A DNA stretch of 42,515 nt from CAZFLM01 sp964519955 (GCA_964519955.1 CAZFLM010000057.1:1-42515), one strand, 5' to 3'. Shown: positions 15,227 to 24,642, counted from the first letter of the stretch. The notes: generated from the sequence alone by a model not told the origin. Numbers and translations are program-made.

Positions 15227-17929
15227 TCAGCCGCCCACCTGCGATCGGATCAACTCCGCCGCTGCCGCCAGAGCTTCGTCCAGCTTGTCGGCCAGCTTGC
15301 CGCCGGCCTGCGCGAAGTCCGGCCGTCCGCCGCCGCCGCCGCCGGCCACCTTGGCCACCCCTCGTACCAGGTTGCCGGCGTGCACCTTGCGCGACACCAG
15401 ATCCGGAGTCACCTTGGCCACGAAGACCACCTTGCCGTCCGTCTCCGCCCCGAGGACAATGGCAGCGCTGCCGCGCTTCGCCGCTTCCCGGTCGGCCGCC
15501 GCCGATAGCCCGTCTGCGTCGAGCCCATCCAGCCGACCCGTCACCAGGCAGACGCCGCCGACATCGGCCGCATCGAGTTCGCCCTGCGACGCCGCGCCGG
15601 CCTGCAGCCGCTTGATCTGCTTCTCCAGCTCCGAGCGCTGCGCCACGAGCTTGTCGATCGCCACCAGCAGGTCGCGCGGGTTCGACTTCAGCGCCTGAGC
15701 GGCCCTCTCGAGCGTGCCCTCTTGCTCCAGCATCAGCGCGTAGACGGCCTCGCCGGTCACGGCCTCGATGCGCCGCACACCGGACGCCACGCCCGTCTCG
15801 GCGGTGATCTTGAGCAGCCCCGCCTGCGACGTCCTGTCGAGGTGCACGCCGCCGCACAGCTCGACGCTGACGCCAGGCACCTCCACCACTCGGACGCGGT
15901 CGCCGTACTTCTCGCCGAACAGGGCCATCGCGCCACGGTCCCGCGCCTCGGCGATCGGCACATCGGCGTGGACCACCACCGCCTCGTCGCTCAGGATGGC
16001 GGCGTTCACGCGGCGCTCCACCTCGGCCAACTCGTCGGGCGTCATCGGCTGCGGATGGGTGTAGTCGAACCGCAAGCGGTCCGGCGAGACCATCGAGCCC
16101 TTCTGATGCACGTGCGTGCCCAAGACCCCGCGCAGCGCCGCGTGCAGCAGGTGCGTCGAGGTGTGGTTCCGCCGAATGGCCAGGCGCCGCGCCGCATCGA
16201 CCTTGGCGTTGACCTGCAGGTCCGTCGACAGCTCCGCCACATTCACGATGGCGCGGTGGAGCACGATGCCCGCGTTCTTCTGCGTGTCCAGCACCTCGGC
16301 CACGACACGTCCGTCGCCATCGACCAGCGAGCCGGTATCGCCAACCTGTCCGCCGGACTCCGCGTAGAACGGGGTGCGGTCCAGGACCAGCTCCACCTCG
16401 TCGCCGTCGCCCGCGTAGTCGACCAACTCGCCGGCCTTCACGATGGCCACGATACCTGCAAGAGCATCGGTCGAGCCGTAGCCCACGAACTCGGTCGGGG
16501 GCAAGTTGCGCTGCAGCTCGGCGAAGGCGGCGCCGAAGTCGCGGAACACCTCGCGATCGAGCCCGCCGGCCTCTTGCGATCGCTTCCGCTGCTCGGCCAT
16601 CGCCGCGTCGAAGCCTGCCTCGTCCACCTGCACGCCGCGCTCAGCCGTGATCTCGCGCGTCAGCTCCAGCGGGAAGCCGAACGTGTCGTACAGCCTGAAC
16701 GCGTCGTCGCCCGGCAGCTCAGCCGCCGTGCCTGCCGGCAGCGCCTCCAGCATCTCTCCGAGCCGCTGCATCCCGGCATCCAGCGTGCGCCGGAACCGCT
16801 CCTCCTCGGCGACGATGGTGCGCAGGATGTGGTCGCGCCGCTCGGCCAGCTCCGTGTAGTAGCCGCCCATCTGCTGGAGCACCACCTCGGCGACGTCGTG
16901 CAGGAACGGCTCGTCGAAGCCCAGCACGCTCTTGCCGAACCGCACCGCGCGCCGCATCACCCGGCGCAGCACGTAGCCGCGCCCCTCGTTGGAGGGCAGG
17001 ATGCCGTCGGCGATGCAGAACGCCGTCGAGCGCGCGTGCTCGGCAACGACCCGGAACGCGAAGTCCTGCGGCTCCATGGTGCCGGTGTAGCGCCGCCCGG
17101 ACAGCTCCTCGGCGCGAGCCACGACCGGGCGCATCATGTCCGTGTCGAAGACGCTCGTCTTGCCCTGCAGCAGCGCCACGATGCGCTCGAAGCCGGCGCC
17201 AGTGTCGTTGTTCTTGGCCGGCAGCGGCACGAGCACCGCCTTGCCGCGGGCATCTTCCTGGCGGTCGAACTGGGTGAAGACGTTGTTCCAGACCTCGAGC
17301 CACCTGCCGGCGTCGTCGTCGATCTTGTAGCGCTGCGCGGGAGTCAGCCCCGCCGTCGTGGTCATCTCGGAGAGCGGCGCCACACGGTAGAAGATCTCGG
17401 TGCACGGGCCGCACGGGCCGTTCGGGCCGACCGAGATGGCGTTTGCAGGCCAGTAGTTCTTGTCCTCGCCCAGCCGGTGGATGCGGTCCTCCGGCAACCC
17501 GACCGCGTCGTGCCAGATGGCGAAGGCCTCGTCGTCGTCCTGAAACACCGTGACGCAGAGCTTGTCGCCATCGAGCCCCAGCCACTCGGTGAGGAACTCC
17601 CAGGTCCACGGAATGACCTCGGCCTTGAAGTAGTCGCCAAAGCTGAAGTTGCCGAGCATCTCAAAGAACGTACAGTGGGAGTAGTCGCCGACGCTGTCGA
17701 TGTCACCCGTGCGGACGCACTTCTGGACGGTGACGATGCGCGGCTTGGGCGGAGTGGCGGCTCCGACGAAGTAGGGCTTGAACTGCTGCATGCCTGCGCT
17801 GGTGAACAGCGTCGACCGATCCTCGACCCCGAGGGCGTCGATGGGCACGAGCGGCGCGCTGGGCAGGTGCAGGTGGCCCTTGCCGATGAAGAAGTCAATG
17901 TACTTCTGCCGGAGATCGTTTGCGAGCAC
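15227..17929 (-). CDS. alaS: Alanyl-tRNA synthetase
   Basis: 900 residues, normal full length. It charges tRNA-Ala and clears Ser/Gly mischarges. The catalytic N-terminus shows F-T-S-A-G-M-Q-Q-F-K-P-Y-F near residue 45 and E-V-W-N-N-V-F-T-Q-F. The editing domain has H-T-S-T-H-L-L-H and C-G-G-V-H, which together supply the zinc ligands. The C-Ala part ends with a Gly-rich stretch (G-G-G-G-G-G-R-P-D-F-A-Q-A-G-G). I chose GTG at 17929, with GGAGGG six bases upstream, because L-A-N-D-L-R-Q-K-Y matches the normal AlaRS N-terminus. The frame stays open about 110 codons further upstream but is not homologous there. The mannosyltransferase-like gene follows. Confidence 0.97.
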   Translation of the reverse strand: MLANDLRQKYIDFFIGKGHLHLPSAPLVPIDALGVEDRSTLFTSAGMQQFKPYFVGAATPPKPRIVTVQKCVRTGDIDSVGDYSHCTFFEMLGNFSFGDYFKAEVIPWTWEFLTEWLGLDGDKLCVTVFQDDDEAFAIWHDAVGLPEDRIHRLGEDKNYWPANAISVGPNGPCGPCTEIFYRVAPLSEMTTTAGLTPAQRYKIDDDAGRWLEVWNNVFTQFDRQEDARGKAVLVPLPAKNNDTGAGFERIVALLQGKTSVFDTDMMRPVVARAEELSGRRYTGTMEPQDFAFRVVAEHARSTAFCIADGILPSNEGRGYVLRRVMRRAVRFGKSVLGFDEPFLHDVAEVVLQQMGGYYTELAERRDHILRTIVAEEERFRRTLDAGMQRLGEMLEALPAGTAAELPGDDAFRLYDTFGFPLELTREITAERGVQVDEAGFDAAMAEQRKRSQEAGGLDREVFRDFGAAFAELQRNLPPTEFVGYGSTDALAGIVAIVKAGELVDYAGDGDEVELVLDRTPFYAESGGQVGDTGSLVDGDGRVVAEVLDTQKNAGIVLHRAIVNVAELSTDLQVNAKVDAARRLAIRRNHTSTHLLHAALRGVLGTHVHQKGSMVSPDRLRFDYTHPQPMTPDELAEVERRVNAAILSDEAVVVHADVPIAEARDRGAMALFGEKYGDRVRVVEVPGVSVELCGGVHLDRTSQAGLLKITAETGVASGVRRIEAVTGEAVYALMLEQEGTLERAAQALKSNPRDLLVAIDKLVAQRSELEKQIKRLQAGAASQGELDAADVGGVCLVTGRLDGLDADGLSAAADREAAKRGSAAIVLGAETDGKVVFVAKVTPDLVSRKVHAGNLVRGVAKVAGGGGGGRPDFAQAGGKLADKLDEALAAAAELIRSQVGG

Positions 17930-17965
17930 GGACGGCCCTCCACACGAGACGACGAAAGCTGCGAC

Positions 17966-18010
17966 GACGCCTGGGGTTGAGTCAGGCGCCGCTTGGCCCT
18001 TTAGTATAGC
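17966..18010 (-). promoter_or_regulatory. alaS promoter (extended -10) and leader hairpin
   Basis: On the minus strand TGC-TATACT forms an extended -10 box (TATACT at 18008-18003) without a clear -35. The inferred start near 17996 gives a leader of about 67 bases. Within it CGCCTG and CAGGCG (17983-17988 and 17968-17973) can form a six-bp hairpin with a nine-base loop. No T-box features are seen. Confidence 0.5.
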
Positions 18011-18112
18011 ACCTGGCGATAGTGCCGGATGTGGTACGTGGACGTGCCGCGGCGCGGTACACTCACCGTACGCACAGAAGCGCGGGGGCATCCCGTTGCT
18101 CGGAGGAGCTTC

Positions 18113-18616
18113 ATGTCGGGAACGAAGGTTCTTCTGCTCGCATTGATAGTCTGCCTGTTCCTGGTGGCGGTGTCTCTGTCGAGCAACACGCCGAAGAGCG
18201 AGCAGGCGCACGACGTCGGGATCAGGACCGAGACCGGGGAGATGCGACTGTCGCAACTCAAAGGCAAGGTGGTCCTTCTCGACTTGTGGGCCACCTGGTG
18301 CGGTCCGTGCCGGATGTCGATGCCTGGCCTGCAGGCGCTCTACAACCTACGGCACAAGGATGGCTTCGAGATACTGGGCGTCGACGTGAGCCAAGGGCCG
18401 CCCTCGGACAGCCGGAAGATGGTCAAGGAGATGGAGATCACCTACCCGACCGGACAGCCCACCGCTGTCGAGGACATGAAGGCCTACTCCGGCGGCGGCA
18501 TCCCCAAGATGATACTGGTCGACAAGCGCGGCATGATCCGCTGGCGGCAGGAGGGGTACTCGCCGTCGCTCGACGATACAATCGCGTCGAAGGTCGATGA
18601 GCTGCTGAAGGAGTAG
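18113..18616 (+). CDS. Membrane-anchored thioredoxin-like (TlpA/ResA-type) protein
   Basis: 167 residues. An N-terminal hydrophobic segment (residues 5-23) acts as signal anchor. The thioredoxin fold follows, with the redox motif W-C-G-P-C (Cys 63 and 66) and a cis-Pro context G-G-I-P-K-M-I-L-V-D near residue 133. Such proteins sit outside the inner membrane and reduce disulfides, often for cytochrome c maturation; the partner is not visible here. ATG at 18113 follows GGAGGAG four bases upstream (18102-18108). The gene is divergent from alaS and convergent with the GH5 gene. Upstream codons in the open frame do not look conserved. Confidence 0.92.
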   Translation: MSGTKVLLLALIVCLFLVAVSLSSNTPKSEQAHDVGIRTETGEMRLSQLKGKVVLLDLWATWCGPCRMSMPGLQALYNLRHKDGFEILGVDVSQGPPSDSRKMVKEMEITYPTGQPTAVEDMKAYSGGGIPKMILVDKRGMIRWRQEGYSPSLDDTIASKVDELLKE

Positions 18617-18618
18617 GG

Positions 18619-18632
18619 CCCGGGCGCCCGGG
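18619..18632. terminator. G+C-rich palindrome between convergent genes
   Basis: CCCGGGCGCCCGGG is a perfect 14-base palindrome directly after the thioredoxin stop (18616) and before the GH5 stop (18652), within a larger run of inverted GCCCG/CGGGC. There is no U-run, so terminator function is tentative. Confidence 0.35.
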
Positions 18633-18651
18633 AGTCCCGAGCCCGGCATCG

Positions 18652-19932
18652 CTATCGAGCGCTCCATGCCGCCTTGAGCGCCTCGAACACCGGCTTCTTG
18701 GATGCGTCCGCACTGTCGTCCCAGTAGCAGTGTGAGAAGCCCATCTCCCGCAGCAGCTTGCCCTGATCCCCGATGTAGCGCGAGGCCGAGCTAGCCGGGC
18801 TCTCCGCGTCGCCCCACTCCCCCACGAACACCGGCACATCCAGCCGACGCGCGACCTCGCGGATGCGCTCGAACGCCTTCCTCGCCCGCGCCAGGTTGCC
18901 ATCGTACGCGATGTCCGGCGAGCATGCGGGGTCGTAGAAGTGCGGCGCGTAGGCCAGGAGCGCGCCCTCGCCGCCGATATCCGCGCGGGTGAGGAACGTG
19001 TGCATGCCGCCGGACGCCCAGATGTGCGGCTCCACGAAGAAGATCGCCTTCGGCGTCAGCTTGCGCAACTCGGGGATGGCGCGCTTGTAGAACGGCGTCA
19101 GCCGCTCGCGCTCGAACCGGGTGATGACCGGATCCGCGCAGTCCAGCGCCGGGAACAGCTTCTCCGCGTCCGCCAGGAACTGCTGCACCGCGTCTGTGCG
19201 CTTCCCCGAGAACAGCGACAACGGGCTGACGCCGCCGGGCAGCAACTTCTGCATCTTCGCGAACGCGGCGAAGGTCTCCGGGTAGAGCAGCGCGTTCCCG
19301 TAGAAGGGCTCGTTCAGCAAGTCGTAGCCGATGACTGCCGGATGGTCGCCGAGCTTCTCGACGACATGCCGCCAGGCCGCGATGAACCGCGTCTGAACGC
19401 CGATCCCCTCAGGCCCCGGCGCGTCCTTCCAGAAGCTGTCGAACGCCGCCATCACCGCGGGCTTGAGGTAGTTGGTCGCCCAGTGCGCGTTCGCGTTGAC
19501 CTCGTACTTCGCGCCGCCGTCCACGCAGGCCCACTCCGGCGCCCCACAGAAGCCGTACTTCACTCCGTACACGTCCTGGTGCATGTCCAGCACGACGTAG
19601 AGGCCGGCCTCCTTCGCCCAGTCCAGCCGCTTCCGAACCTCGGCGAGGTAGTTGTCGTCGTACTGCCCCGGTTTCGGCTCCACACCGGCCCAGAGGATGA
19701 GGTAGCGGATGCAGTTGCATCCCCACTGCGCCGTCTTCGCGAAGTCGGCCTTGCTCTGAGGCGGCAGGTAGGGCGCGACCTTGGACGCCTGCGCCACGTT
19801 GATGCCGCGCAGCACGATCGGCTTGCCGTCGGCCGTCACGAACTGCCCGTGCGAGACGCCGATCGGGCCGCCCTGCGCGGGCAGCGACAGGAGCAGGAGT
19901 AGAGCCACCAGGCCACGGTTACAAATGCACAT
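18652..19932 (-). CDS. Exported GH5-family glycosidase (endoglycoceramidase-like)
   Basis: 426 residues with a Sec signal peptide (hydrophobic residues 7-18, then P-A-Q-G). The GH5 TIM barrel shows L-R-G-I-N-V near residue 41 and V-L-D-M-H-Q-D-V-Y at 114-122, a string typical of endoglycoceramidase-like members. The acid/base is in L-N-E-P (Glu 208), there is a substrate-site His at 331 (Y-A-P-H-F-Y), and the nucleophile is in G-E-W-G (Glu 372). It should cleave beta-glycosidic bonds in an oligosaccharide or glycolipid; the substrate is not determined. I chose ATG 19932, with AGGGGG six bases upstream and directly before the signal peptide. It is the last gene of a minus-strand carbohydrate cluster. 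Confidence 0.9.
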   Translation of the reverse strand: MCICNRGLVALLLLLSLPAQGGPIGVSHGQFVTADGKPIVLRGINVAQASKVAPYLPPQSKADFAKTAQWGCNCIRYLILWAGVEPKPGQYDDNYLAEVRKRLDWAKEAGLYVVLDMHQDVYGVKYGFCGAPEWACVDGGAKYEVNANAHWATNYLKPAVMAAFDSFWKDAPGPEGIGVQTRFIAAWRHVVEKLGDHPAVIGYDLLNEPFYGNALLYPETFAAFAKMQKLLPGGVSPLSLFSGKRTDAVQQFLADAEKLFPALDCADPVITRFERERLTPFYKRAIPELRKLTPKAIFFVEPHIWASGGMHTFLTRADIGGEGALLAYAPHFYDPACSPDIAYDGNLARARKAFERIREVARRLDVPVFVGEWGDAESPASSASRYIGDQGKLLREMGFSHCYWDDSADASKKPVFEALKAAWSAR

Positions 19933-20004
19933 GCTGCACCCCCTCAGAACGCCGCAGGGGCCGCCGGAGGCAGCCCCTGAGACCGACAACGCTTCGCCTC
20001 CAGC

Positions 20005-20877
20005 CTACCCGTGCGCCGCGATCATGCGCTCCAGGTCCCACTCCGGCTTCCAGCCCAGCATGAGCTCGGCCTTGCGGATGTCGAAGAACGAGCCGTACTC
20101 GTTGCCCTCGTAGTAGCTCGCGTCGACCGCGATCTCGTCACCCCAGTTGCGCTTGATCAGTTCCATCGTCGGCACCGTGCCGTACTGCTTGGCCGCCGTC
20201 AGGTAGAACGTCTCGGTCTGCGCCGGCGCCATCTCCAGCGCCAGGGCCTTCTCGATCGCCGAGGCCACATCCTGCACGTCGATCCACGCGTACGTGGCGC
20301 CCAGGCTCTCACGCGGGCCAGGGTTGTTCACCGCGGGGATGAAGTCCTTGTACAGCGCCTCGAAGAGCACGAACGTGTAGCGCAGACAGACCGTGCGCAC
20401 GTCGTACTCCCGGCTGAAGCCCTGGCAGAACAGGTCACCGATGGCCTTGCTGTAGCTGTACACCTCCGACGGCAGCGACGGGTGCTTCTCGTCGATGGGC
20501 AGATAGTCGGGCTTGTAGAACCGCCGGTGGATGCCCCATCCGCTCGACGACTCGCTGCTGCCGTAGACGACCTTCGGCACGCCCCGCTCCGCCGCGTAGC
20601 GCAGCACGTTGAACGTGCTCAGCAGGTTCACCCGCAGCACGTCCTCCCACGGGTCGCTGTACGGGTTCGGAATCGCGGCCAGGTGGACGATCGCGTCGAA
20701 CGGCTCCTGCAGCCGGTCCAGCTCCTTGCTGCTCGTGAGATCGAGCACCTCCGTCCGCCCACTCCACGCGGCCGGGTTCGCCACCCGGTCCACCACGACG
20801 ACCTCGTGCTCACCGGCCAGCCTTCCGGACACCACGCGCCCGATGTTCCCGCACCCGCCTGTCACCATCACCTTCAT
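20005..20877 (-). CDS. NAD-dependent epimerase/dehydratase (extended SDR)
   Basis: 290 residues. The Rossmann motif T-G-G-C-G-N-I-G lies at 6-13, D-L-T near 47, H-L-A-A-I near 66, and the catalytic Y-S-Y-S-K (Tyr-x-x-x-Lys) near residue 142, preceded by S-S-E-S-S. This is the extended short-chain dehydrogenase family acting on nucleotide sugars or uronates. The compact size and pocket resemble uronate dehydrogenase-like members; the substrate is unproved. ATG 20877 has GGGAGGG eight bases upstream. It lies between the sugar-isomerase-type barrel and the GH5 gene on the same strand. Confidence 0.88.
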   Translation of the reverse strand: MKVMVTGGCGNIGRVVSGRLAGEHEVVVVDRVANPAAWSGRTEVLDLTSSKELDRLQEPFDAIVHLAAIPNPYSDPWEDVLRVNLLSTFNVLRYAAERGVPKVVYGSSESSSGWGIHRRFYKPDYLPIDEKHPSLPSEVYSYSKAIGDLFCQGFSREYDVRTVCLRYTFVLFEALYKDFIPAVNNPGPRESLGATYAWIDVQDVASAIEKALALEMAPAQTETFYLTAAKQYGTVPTMELIKRNWGDEIAVDASYYEGNEYGSFFDIRKAELMLGWKPEWDLERMIAAHG

Positions 20878-21046
20878 GGGTTCACCCTCCCCCGCTGCAT
20901 CGCTCGTGTTCCGCTCCCGCGGCGTCCTCTCTGTTCGGGCCGGCGGCGCGGTACTCCTCCGCGAGTTCGCGGGCTTCGTCGCACCTATCCACATCGGCGT
21001 GCACCAGCTTGGACAGCCGCTCGCCCGCCCCCGCCGAGCTAGCCTC

Positions 21047-21907
21047 CTACTCCCCCGCCAGCACCCGCACCTGCTCGATCGACAGGCGCGCGGCCGCCTC
21101 CACGTCGCCGCGCAGGACCTGGCGGTAGTAGTCGAACGACTCGAACTCCACGCTGCAGAAGCCCGCGTAGCCGATGTCGCCCAGCGCGCCGAAGAACGCA
21201 GCCCAGTTCACGCGGCCCTCTCCGAGCAGCGGGAACACGAAGCGCCCCATCTGCGGCACGCCGATGGCGTCCTTCAGGTGCACGTGCCCGATGCGCTCAC
21301 CCCACTGCTTCACGACCCACGCCACGTCCTCGTTGCCGTACAGCACGCCGTGCGACGGGTCGAGGTTCACCAGTTGGACCTTCGGGTCGAGGCGGTCCAT
21401 CAGGAAGCGGTGCGTGTAGAAGTCGTGCGCCACCATGCCGAAGACGCCCTCCGACGTGATGGTCACGCCCGCGTCCCGCGCCGCGCACTCGAACGCATCG
21501 TACGCCTCGAACACCTGATCCCACGCGGCGCTCTCGCTGATGTTCTGCCCGACGCGCGGCGCGCCCGGGTCCCACGGCGCCGGGCCGGTCATCGTACCCA
21601 CCGTCGCCACGCCGCACTCGCCGGCCGCCTCGATCACCCGCAGCGTCATGTCGATCCGCGACCGGCGCGCGCCCTCGTCCAGCGACACCAGGTCCTCGTG
21701 CGCCATGATCCGAGAGACCTCGAGCCCGGCGTCGCGCGTCCGCCGCACCAGGTCGCGCAGCTCGGCGATGGGCTTCTGCGGGTCGAAGTGCGCGGTGGTC
21801 CACTCCACGCCCTCGTAGCCCAGCCCCTTCAGCGACGCGATCACCTTCTCGGCAGGCCATCCCGCGTAGTCCAGCCCCGCCAGGAACGCCAGCTTCCACT
21901 GTCTCAT
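21047..21907 (-). CDS. Sugar phosphate isomerase/epimerase-like TIM barrel
   Basis: 286 residues of the xylose-isomerase-like AP2 barrel family (IolE/IolI/hydroxypyruvate isomerase type). Metal-ligand positions are visible in I-T-S-E-G near residue 151, V-N-L-D-P-S-H-G near 181, H-V-H-L-K-D near 214 and S-V-E-F-E near 254. The enzyme would isomerise or epimerise a keto-sugar or inosose in the cytoplasm. It has no signal peptide. ATG 21907 is preceded by GGAAGGTGA. It lies 94 bases after the malectin-like gene. Confidence 0.9.
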   Translation of the reverse strand: MRQWKLAFLAGLDYAGWPAEKVIASLKGLGYEGVEWTTAHFDPQKPIAELRDLVRRTRDAGLEVSRIMAHEDLVSLDEGARRSRIDMTLRVIEAAGECGVATVGTMTGPAPWDPGAPRVGQNISESAAWDQVFEAYDAFECAARDAGVTITSEGVFGMVAHDFYTHRFLMDRLDPKVQLVNLDPSHGVLYGNEDVAWVVKQWGERIGHVHLKDAIGVPQMGRFVFPLLGEGRVNWAAFFGALGDIGYAGFCSVEFESFDYYRQVLRGDVEAAARLSIEQVRVLAGE

Positions 21908-22001
21908 TCTGCTTCACCTTCCGGCGCCCACGCGCCCGCAACGAACGGTGGGCGAGCCACACAAGGACCCGCCCACCGAGGTTCGTAGAGCCCAACCGAC
22001 G

Positions 22002-23159
22002 CTACTTCGACGCGACCTTCCAGCCACTCCAGACGTCGAGGGCTGCCTTCTTCAGCTTCTCCGCCGTCCACGCCGACTTGCCCGGAACCGGAGCCGTGTT
22101 GCCGGCCGCCGCAACCAGGAACGTGAACTCCTGCGCGCCATTGGCCGGCAGGTCCACCGTGTACTCCACCTTGCCCGGCGCGAAGAGCGACTGGTCGCCG
22201 GCGCCACCCACGTCCACGTAGCGCAGCGCCAGCGGGTTCATCCGCCCCGAGATCACCTGATCGAGGTTCAGGCCCGCGCCGGACGGGAAGATCCAGATCA
22301 CGTTCAGGATCGGGTTCACATCCGGCGAACCGAGGCGCGGCAGGACATCCACGTCGAGCCGCCCGTCGCCGTTCGCGTCCTTCGCCTCGAAGAGAAGCGC
22401 GCCCGGCTTGTGCTGGCCCCACCTGGCGATCGGGTCCACCTCGACCTTCTTCGCGCCCTCGACCTGGCAGATGACCGGTCGCTGCCCGGCAGAGCCCCAG
22501 TGGCTCTCGCAGAGGCCCAGCACCACGTTGTACGACGCGCCGCGCTCCACCGGGAACGTGTAGTGGATCGGCACGCCGTTCATCCCGGCGCGGATGTTCT
22601 TGAACGCCGGATCGCATGGCACGCTCGGCTTTCCCCAGCCCGGCAGCGACACCGCGTCATCGGCGTAGCCCCACTCCCGCATCGGGGCGTCCGTGCTCAC
22701 CGGCGCGGGCAGCGAGATGACCGCCCTGCCGCCGGCCGAGACGGTCTGCGTGCCGACGGTCGTGTTGTCCGGCAGGTCGAGCGACAACGTGGCGCGGGCA
22801 GCCTTGCCGACGGTCTCCGCCAGCTTCACGGTGACCACGTCGATGCCCGACGGGTAGGCAGGCGCGCGGAAGGCGGTGAGCGTCGCGGCGATGGCGCCCT
22901 GCGCCCACGTGGCCTGGGCGGCAAGCAGCACGTTCTCGAGCTTGATAGGCGTGAGGGTGACCTTGCCCGCGGCAGGCACGCCCTCGCCGGTCAGCTTCAC
23001 GCGGAAGACGCCCCAATCCTCGAAGAGAGCCCCTTCCGCGTTCATCTGCGAGGCGGGCATGCCGGGCGAGTCGAGCGGTATGGGGTTGACCACCTGCGCC
23101 GGCGCTCCGGTACACAGCGAGGCAGCGGCCAGCGCCGCCAGGATGGTTGCACGGTTCAT
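22002..23159 (-). CDS. Exported malectin-like protein of unknown function
   Basis: 385 residues with a Sec signal peptide (M-N-R-A-T-I-L-A-A-L-A-A-A-S to A-P-A-Q). The N-terminal third is beta-rich (T-L-T-P-I-K-L-E-N-V-L-L). Residues of about 190-300 resemble a malectin-type carbohydrate-binding fold (F-K-N-I-R-A-G, then V-V-L-G-L-C-E-S-H-W and G-x-R-P-V-I-C-Q-V-E-G). They include D-A-N-G-D-G-R-L-D-V, an EF-hand-like calcium loop. No catalytic residues are obvious. The ATG is one base after the stop of the fucose-isomerase-like gene, so the two products are made together. Family assignment is tentative. Confidence 0.75.
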   Translation of the reverse strand: MNRATILAALAAASLCTGAPAQVVNPIPLDSPGMPASQMNAEGALFEDWGVFRVKLTGEGVPAAGKVTLTPIKLENVLLAAQATWAQGAIAATLTAFRAPAYPSGIDVVTVKLAETVGKAARATLSLDLPDNTTVGTQTVSAGGRAVISLPAPVSTDAPMREWGYADDAVSLPGWGKPSVPCDPAFKNIRAGMNGVPIHYTFPVERGASYNVVLGLCESHWGSAGQRPVICQVEGAKKVEVDPIARWGQHKPGALLFEAKDANGDGRLDVDVLPRLGSPDVNPILNVIWIFPSGAGLNLDQVISGRMNPLALRYVDVGGAGDQSLFAPGKVEYTVDLPANGAQEFTFLVAAAGNTAPVPGKSAWTAEKLKKAALDVWSGWKVASK

Positions 23160-23160
23160 G

Positions 23161-24642
23161 TCAGGCCTCCGTCCGCGGCGCCCGCTCCGGCGACCGCACG
23201 ATCCTGTAGCCGTACATCTGGGCGAAGCCGTCCAGGATGCGCTTATGGTTCCCCAGCGTCACCACCTGATGGAACCCGCTGACGTCGCGCGCATCCTCGA
23301 CGTTGTCCATCTTGACCTCGACGGAGGTGCGGCACCCGCCCGCCGGCGGCGTGTTCACGTTGCTCACCACGGTGCCGGTATCGACGATGATCTCGTTCGG
23401 CCCCGTGAAGCGCACCAGGGTCACCGGCTGCGCCACCGGCCAGAGCACCTGCACGGAGACGCCCAGCTTCGACTCGCTGTGGTCCCGCAGGATGTACGGG
23501 TGCGCCGGCTTGTCGAAGCCGCTCAGCTTCGTGCCGCTGGTGCAGTGCGAGGTGATCAGCAGGTTCTTCGCGGTCTCGGCCACGGGGTCGTTCATGTAGC
23601 CCGGCCGGTCGAGTAGATAGCTGGTCAGCATCAGCGAGGTCGCGCCGAAGAGGTCCGCCTCGCACCCACAGGTGACGCCCTCGTCCTGCAGCAGCGTCCA
23701 CGCTCCGCATGGAGGCGTCGGCACCAGCTTCATGCCTACCATGCCGAGGCAGTCCATCGAGAGCGCGTTGCAGTCCTCCTCCAGCATGAGCCGCTTAGCC
23801 GTGACGTAGGCTCGCGCGGAGTTGAGGCTGTCCTCCGGCGTCGGCTCGATGATGCGCTTCGCGTGCTTCCGCATCGTCGAGGCGGTGTCCTTCACCTCGT
23901 CCGTCGCGGGGATCTTGGCGAACAACTGGTTGAACGTGTCGCGCGGGATGGCGCGCACCTTCGTGCCCAGGCGCTCCAGCACGGTCTCGTTGCGGGCTCC
24001 GCCTTGGACCCAGAGGATGCGGCTCTCCTCGAACATCCGCTGCGCGCGCACCATGCGCAGGCCATCCTCGACCGCCGACCACTCCAGCGACGAGACGACG
24101 TACGTGCCGCGGCGGCGCGAGATGCCGATGACGTGGCCGGTGAACGATGTGCCGACGGGCGAGAAGACGATCAGCGGGACGCCGGCTTCCTGCGACAGCC
24201 GCTCTGCCCAGCCCCAGCAGCTCATATGCTGCAGGATGACGAGCACCGCGTCCGGCTTTCGCGACTTGATGCCGGTCAGCCACGCGCCGAAGCCGGCCTC
24301 GTCCTGGATGGGCTTGGCCTCCTCGCGCAGCGTGACCCCGAGCTTGGTGCACGACTGCCCGAGCAGCTTGCGGTACTCCTTCTGATGCGCGTCGAGGTCA
24401 TACGTGGTGCCCGGCCAGCCCAGCCAGTAGGGGCGAGGCATCTGCAGGATGGCCGCCTCCACGGTGACCCGGGGCTTCGGGCGCAGCCGGGCGGCATCGA
24501 TGGGCTCAGGGTCGGCGGGGACCTGGCGTTTGGGAGACGCGACCGCTTCGACGCCGAGGGTAGCACTCACGGCGCTCGCCGAGAGGTACTGCAGACACTG
24601 ACGGCGCGAAAGGCAGCCGCAGCACTTGTGCGTGTGGCTCAT
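23161..24642 (-). CDS. L-fucose/arabinose-isomerase-like protein with Tat-type leader
   Basis: 493 residues. The body matches the fucose/arabinose isomerase fold: D-A-V-L-V-I-L-Q-H near residue 130, S-M-D-C-L-G-M near 295, L-Q-D-E-G-V-T-C-G-C-E-A-D-L near 318 with acidic metal-ligand candidates, and D-R-P-G-Y-M-N-D-P near 343. The N-terminus has a Cys-rich start and S-R-R-Q-C-L-Q-Y-L followed by a small-residue hydrophobic stretch, which looks like a twin-arginine leader. Export is unusual for this enzyme fold, so it may be a binding or non-isomerase member. AAGGAGG lies just upstream of ATG 24642. It heads the minus-strand carbohydrate cluster. Confidence 0.78.
   Translation of the reverse strand: MSHTHKCCGCLSRRQCLQYLSASAVSATLGVEAVASPKRQVPADPEPIDAARLRPKPRVTVEAAILQMPRPYWLGWPGTTYDLDAHQKEYRKLLGQSCTKLGVTLREEAKPIQDEAGFGAWLTGIKSRKPDAVLVILQHMSCWGWAERLSQEAGVPLIVFSPVGTSFTGHVIGISRRRGTYVVSSLEWSAVEDGLRMVRAQRMFEESRILWVQGGARNETVLERLGTKVRAIPRDTFNQLFAKIPATDEVKDTASTMRKHAKRIIEPTPEDSLNSARAYVTAKRLMLEEDCNALSMDCLGMVGMKLVPTPPCGAWTLLQDEGVTCGCEADLFGATSLMLTSYLLDRPGYMNDPVAETAKNLLITSHCTSGTKLSGFDKPAHPYILRDHSESKLGVSVQVLWPVAQPVTLVRFTGPNEIIVDTGTVVSNVNTPPAGGCRTSVEVKMDNVEDARDVSGFHQVVTLGNHKRILDGFAQMYGYRIVRSPERAPRTEA

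Noticed and set aside
15722..17980. Plus-strand open frame of about 750 codons antisense to alaS
   Set aside because: Its translation is His/Arg/Val-rich with no motif, as expected opposite a gene with strong G/C third-position bias; alaS is unequivocal.
17930..18002. T-box riboswitch in the alaS leader
   Set aside because: The leader is only about 67 bases, lacks a T-box sequence and specifier stem, and has one small hairpin.
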